This document shows, one piece after another, positions 61,860 to 64,000 of a stretch of 64,000 nucleotides of DNA (position 1 is the stretch's first letter; each line of letters begins with the position of its first letter). The position numbers and the translations under genes are program-made. Below the pieces are notes generated by a model. The model ran no database searches. It saw only the letters and a list, made by a program, of their open reading frames with translations, and was not told where the DNA came from. Origin of the DNA: Nocardia tengchongensis (lineage in GTDB: Bacteria > Actinomycetota > Actinomycetes > Mycobacteriales > Mycobacteriaceae). Location of the stretch: positions 744,001 to 808,000 of the forward strand of contig NZ_CP074371.1 of assembly GCF_018362975.1 (NCBI RefSeq), in the 5' to 3' direction.

Positions 61860-62910
61860 ATGACGAACACGGACCGCACCCCTGCCATCGCCCTCTACGG
61901 CGCCACCGGCCACACCGGCGGGTACATCCTCGCCGAGCTGCGCCGCCGCGGTCTCACCCCGATCCTGGTGGGCCGCAATGCCGAACGCCTGCGCGCCGCC
62001 GCCGACGCGGCCGGACTGCCCGAGGCCGAGATCCGGATCGCGGACCTCGACGATCACGCCGCCCTGGTCGCCGCCTTCACCGGCGCAGACGTGGTGATCA
62101 GCAGCCTGGTCGCCTTCGTCGACCTCGGCGGCGCGGTGCTGGCCGCGGCCATCGAGGCGGGCGCGCACTACACCGACACCTCCGGCGAGCAGCAGTTCCT
62201 GCGCCGGGTGCTGGACGAGTACGGGCCGCAGGCCGAAAAAGCCGGGGTCACGGTGATCTCCGGGGTCACCGACAACAACCTGGCCGCCGACCTGCTGGCC
62301 GATCTGACCGTGCCCCGGCTGGACGGGCCGGTCGAACTGGTGGTCACCCACCGCAGCCGCAGCGGCGGCAATGGTTCCAAGGGCAGCGCGAAAACCGTAC
62401 TGGCCAACCTGGATTGGTTCCGCAACGGCGGCTGGCACTACGAGACCGGCGAGCTGCGCACCGGCGCGGCCGCGCGGCATCGGGAACTGACCTTCCCCGG
62501 CGACGCCACCCCAACCGCCGTCCACCAAGTCCCCGCAGTCGGCGGTGCTCACCATTCCGCGCCACACCGACGTGACCTACGTGGCGGGTGCGATCGAACT
62601 GGCGTATCACGCGAACCTGAGCGGATTCACTTCCGACGCACTGGATCTCATTCCCGACGCCCCCGACTCGGATCTGCGCTACGACGTGATCGTCGACGCC
62701 TTCGGCCCGGCAGGCGCCCGCGCTCAGGCCGTGGTCAGCGGCGGTGATTCCTACCGGGATTCGGCGCTGCTCACCGTCGAGGTGGCCACCCGGCTCGCCG
62801 CGGGCGGCGCCCGGGCGGGCGCGCTGGCCCCGGCCGAGGCCTTCGATGCCGCGGAGTTCCTGGACGCGCTCGCGCCGCACGGCATCACCTGGAGCATCGC
62901 CCTACAGTGA
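61860..62910 (+). CDS. Saccharopine dehydrogenase-like NAD(P)-binding protein, one frameshift
   Basis: Rossmann-fold protein of about 349 aa after removal of one surplus base. The N-terminus is IALYGATGHTGGYILAELRR, followed by LVGRNAERLRAAADAAG and DVVISSLVAFVDLGG, as in saccharopine dehydrogenase-like (trans-acting enoyl reductase type) proteins. After GDATPTAV the frame changes at the CC of 62522-62523; the next frame continues TKSPQSAVLTIPRHTDVTYV and ends ITWSIALQ at 62910. The function is unknown. It is divergent from the AraC gene and directly followed by a cupin gene. Confidence 0.8.
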
Positions 62911-62914
62911 ATCG

Positions 62915-63325
62915 ATGAGCGACGACCGCCCGGCACTGGCCGCAGAGTTGGATCTTCAGCCGCACCCCGAGGGCGGCTGGTATCGCGAAACCTGGCGCAG
63001 CGAGGTGGAATTCACACCGCCGGACTATCCGGGCCCGCGCGCGAGCGCGACCGCGATCTACTTCCTGCTGCTGCCGGGTGAGCGGTCCGCGCCGCACACG
63101 GTCACCTCGGACGAGATCTGGTTCTGGCATCGGGGCGGGCCGCTGCTGCTGAACATCGGCGGCGAGGAGGTCGTCCTCGGGCCCGACGCGGAGCGGGGGC
63201 AGCGCCCGCAGGCGGTGGTTCCCGGCGGCGTCAGCCAGGCCGCCCGCCCGGCGGGAGACGACTATGTGCTGGTGAGTTGTGTCGTCGCGCCCGGATTCGA
63301 CTTCGCCGACTTCCGGCTCGACTGA
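62915..63325 (+). CDS. Cupin DUF985-family protein
   Basis: Protein of 136 aa, DUF985 cupin. The strands ELDLQPHPEGGWYRETWRSE, AIYFLLLPGERSAPHTVTSD and EIWFWHRGGPLLLNIGG form the small beta-barrel; His in HTVTSDEIWFWH could be a metal ligand. Its biochemical role is not established. The ATG at 62915 starts five bases after the upstream stop, so it is probably co-transcribed with the saccharopine-dehydrogenase-like gene. A strong hairpin follows. Confidence 0.84.
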   Translation: MSDDRPALAAELDLQPHPEGGWYRETWRSEVEFTPPDYPGPRASATAIYFLLLPGERSAPHTVTSDEIWFWHRGGPLLLNIGGEEVVLGPDAERGQRPQAVVPGGVSQAARPAGDDYVLVSCVVAPGFDFADFRLD

Positions 63326-63349
63326 ACCGATTTCCACGCTCGACGCACT

Positions 63350-63379
63350 GTGCCCGCCGCGCTGTGGCGCGGCGGGCAC
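63350..63379. terminator. Bidirectional hairpin between the cupin and kshA-linked genes
   Basis: GTGCCCGCCGCGC and GCGCGGCGGGCAC form a perfect 13-base stem with loop TGTG between two convergent stops. No T-run is present. Confidence 0.7.
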
Positions 63380-63410
63380 GAGTACGAGTGACCCGGTCGG
63401 TCGATCGACG

Positions 63411-63740
63411 TCAGCGGTCGATCTCGAGAATTCCCTCGGCGACCGCGTGGTCGATGGTCTTCTCGAGGTTCGGGCAGGAGTCCGGCTTCCCGGTGGTGGG
63501 ACCGGCCTCGGCCAGCTTGCGGAAGACCGGGCAGTGGGTGGCCGGGTCGGCCGTCCACTGCACCGTCTTCTGGTTGTGGCTGTGCTTGCGCACGAGCACC
63601 TCGGTACCGCAGGACTGGCACGCGATCGGCGTGAGTCCGGCCTCCATGTAGTGCTCTTTGTCGACGACCGTCTGGGCGCGCACCTGCGCTCGCTGTTCCG
63701 GCCGGTCCGCGAAATCGGGTGCCTTCGCCCAGGTGGTCAT
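63411..63740 (-). CDS. Small Cys-containing protein co-translated with kshA (Rv3527-like)
   Basis: Protein of 109 aa. Two cysteines occur as CQSC and two more as THCPVFRKL and DSCPNLEK, with histidines between them, which could form a metal or Fe-S site. The ATG at 63740 shares its A with the kshA stop (TGATG), so the two are translationally coupled. M. tuberculosis also has a small conserved gene (Rv3527) right after kshA (Rv3526). The function is unknown; a link with the KshAB oxygenase is inferred. The upstream frame to 63815 overlaps kshA and is not used. Confidence 0.72.
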   Translation of the reverse strand: MTTWAKAPDFADRPEQRAQVRAQTVVDKEHYMEAGLTPIACQSCGTEVLVRKHSHNQKTVQWTADPATHCPVFRKLAEAGPTTGKPDSCPNLEKTIDHAVAEGILEIDR

Positions 63741-64000
63741 CAGGCGTTCGCCTCCTGCGCGGCGGCCTCGGCCTCCGCCTTCTTGCGCAGGTTCTCCTCG
63801 ACCTCGAGACCCCACTGCTCATTGGCCTTGGAGGTGTCGATCTCGAATTCGAAGCGCTGCGTCATCTTCGGGTCGATGTCGGCGACGTCGACGTAGAACT
63901 GCTCGTACCAGCGGCGCAGCTGGTAGACCGGGCCGTCTTCCTCGGTCAGCAGCGGGTTGTCGATCTTGGACTTGTGCTTCCAGATCTCGACGTCCTGCAG
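63740..64000 (-). CDS. kshA: 3-ketosteroid 9alpha-hydroxylase oxygenase KshA (C-terminal part only)
   Basis: The last 86 codons of the Rieske oxygenase KshA, cut by the window edge. The segment DVEIWKHKSKIDNPLLTEED, then YQLRRWYEQFYVDVADIDPK and MTQRFEFEIDTSKANEQWGL, matches KshA C-termini closely, and an Ala/Glu-rich tail ends at 63740. KshA with its reductase KshB hydroxylates C9 of 3-ketosteroids, opening ring B. The Rieske cluster and mononuclear iron ligands lie outside the window. It completes the sterol theme of the window. Confidence 0.88.
   Translation of the reverse strand: MQDVEIWKHKSKIDNPLLTEEDGPVYQLRRWYEQFYVDVADIDPKMTQRFEFEIDTSKANEQWGLEVEENLRKKAEAEAAAQEANA

Overview
The window is about 68% GC-looking actinobacterial chromosome and reads as the sterol/cholesterol catabolism region of a Nocardia-like member of the Mycobacteriales. 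Supporting signs are a complete mce4-type steroid import locus, 14-bp palindromes matching the KstR operator (TnnAACnnGTTnnA) and the KstR2 operator (AnCAAGnnCTTGnT), and gene content close to Mycobacterium tuberculosis Rv3492c-Rv3567 but in a different order and with non-sterol genes inserted. The genus is inferred from gene content only.

Layout. 1-8338 (minus strand): mce4F (cut by the window edge), mce4E, D, C, B, A, yrbE4B, yrbE4A, the envelope importer for sterols. 8662-12311: hsd4A and fdxD (minus), diverging from fadE26-fadE27 (plus), a side-chain beta-oxidation block under KstR boxes. 12464-19223: a mixed stretch (MPI-fold protein, glycosyltransferase, VOC protein, XRE, LuxR and ECF sigma regulators, and a FadD19-like acyl-CoA ligase). 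19317-25859: fadD19, an F420-type oxidoreductase and the DUF35-ltp4-ltp3-NTF2 operon, the C24-branched side-chain module. 26019-28592: divergent cyp125 and fadA5. 28593-33392: an accessory island with an EspR-like regulator, about 600 bp of highly structured non-coding DNA, and a tight three-gene operon (GSA-repeat exported protein, ImmA/IrrE-like metalloprotease, MAB_1171c-like membrane protein). 33393-38676: the KstR2-controlled ring C/D operon echA20-ipdA-ipdB-ipdC diverging from two SDR genes. 38754-44345: a second non-sterol insert (SDR, metallophosphoesterase, NCS2 permease, YbaB-like protein, Tat-exported multicopper oxidase). 44479-55171: fadA6-kstR2, a hypothetical gene, ipdF-fadE30, and fadD3-echA-fadE31-fadE32-fadE33, which handle the HIP (C/D-ring) part. 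55304-63325: general functions (MarR/MFS pair, YbjQ, amino acid permease, DUF427, sirtuin, AraC, a saccharopine-dehydrogenase-like protein, cupin). 63411-64000: a small Cys-rich protein and the C-terminus of kshA.

How the genes work together: Mce4/YrbE4 import the sterol. CYP125, FadD19, FadE26/27, FadA5, Hsd4A, Ltp3/Ltp4 and the DUF35 protein oxidise and cleave the side chain. KshA opens the ring system. FadD3, IpdF, FadE30-33, EchA20, IpdAB, IpdC and FadA6 degrade the last two rings. KstR boxes precede the uptake and side-chain genes, and KstR2 boxes precede the HIP genes.

Eight single-base frameshifts, both gains and losses, interrupt seven otherwise normal genes. Each is restored to ordinary family length by one base (two in the oxidase), so sequence error is the first explanation. 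No tRNA, rRNA, CRISPR array, transposase or integrase was found. All identifications are by eye from sequence motifs and remembered family sequences; no search was run.
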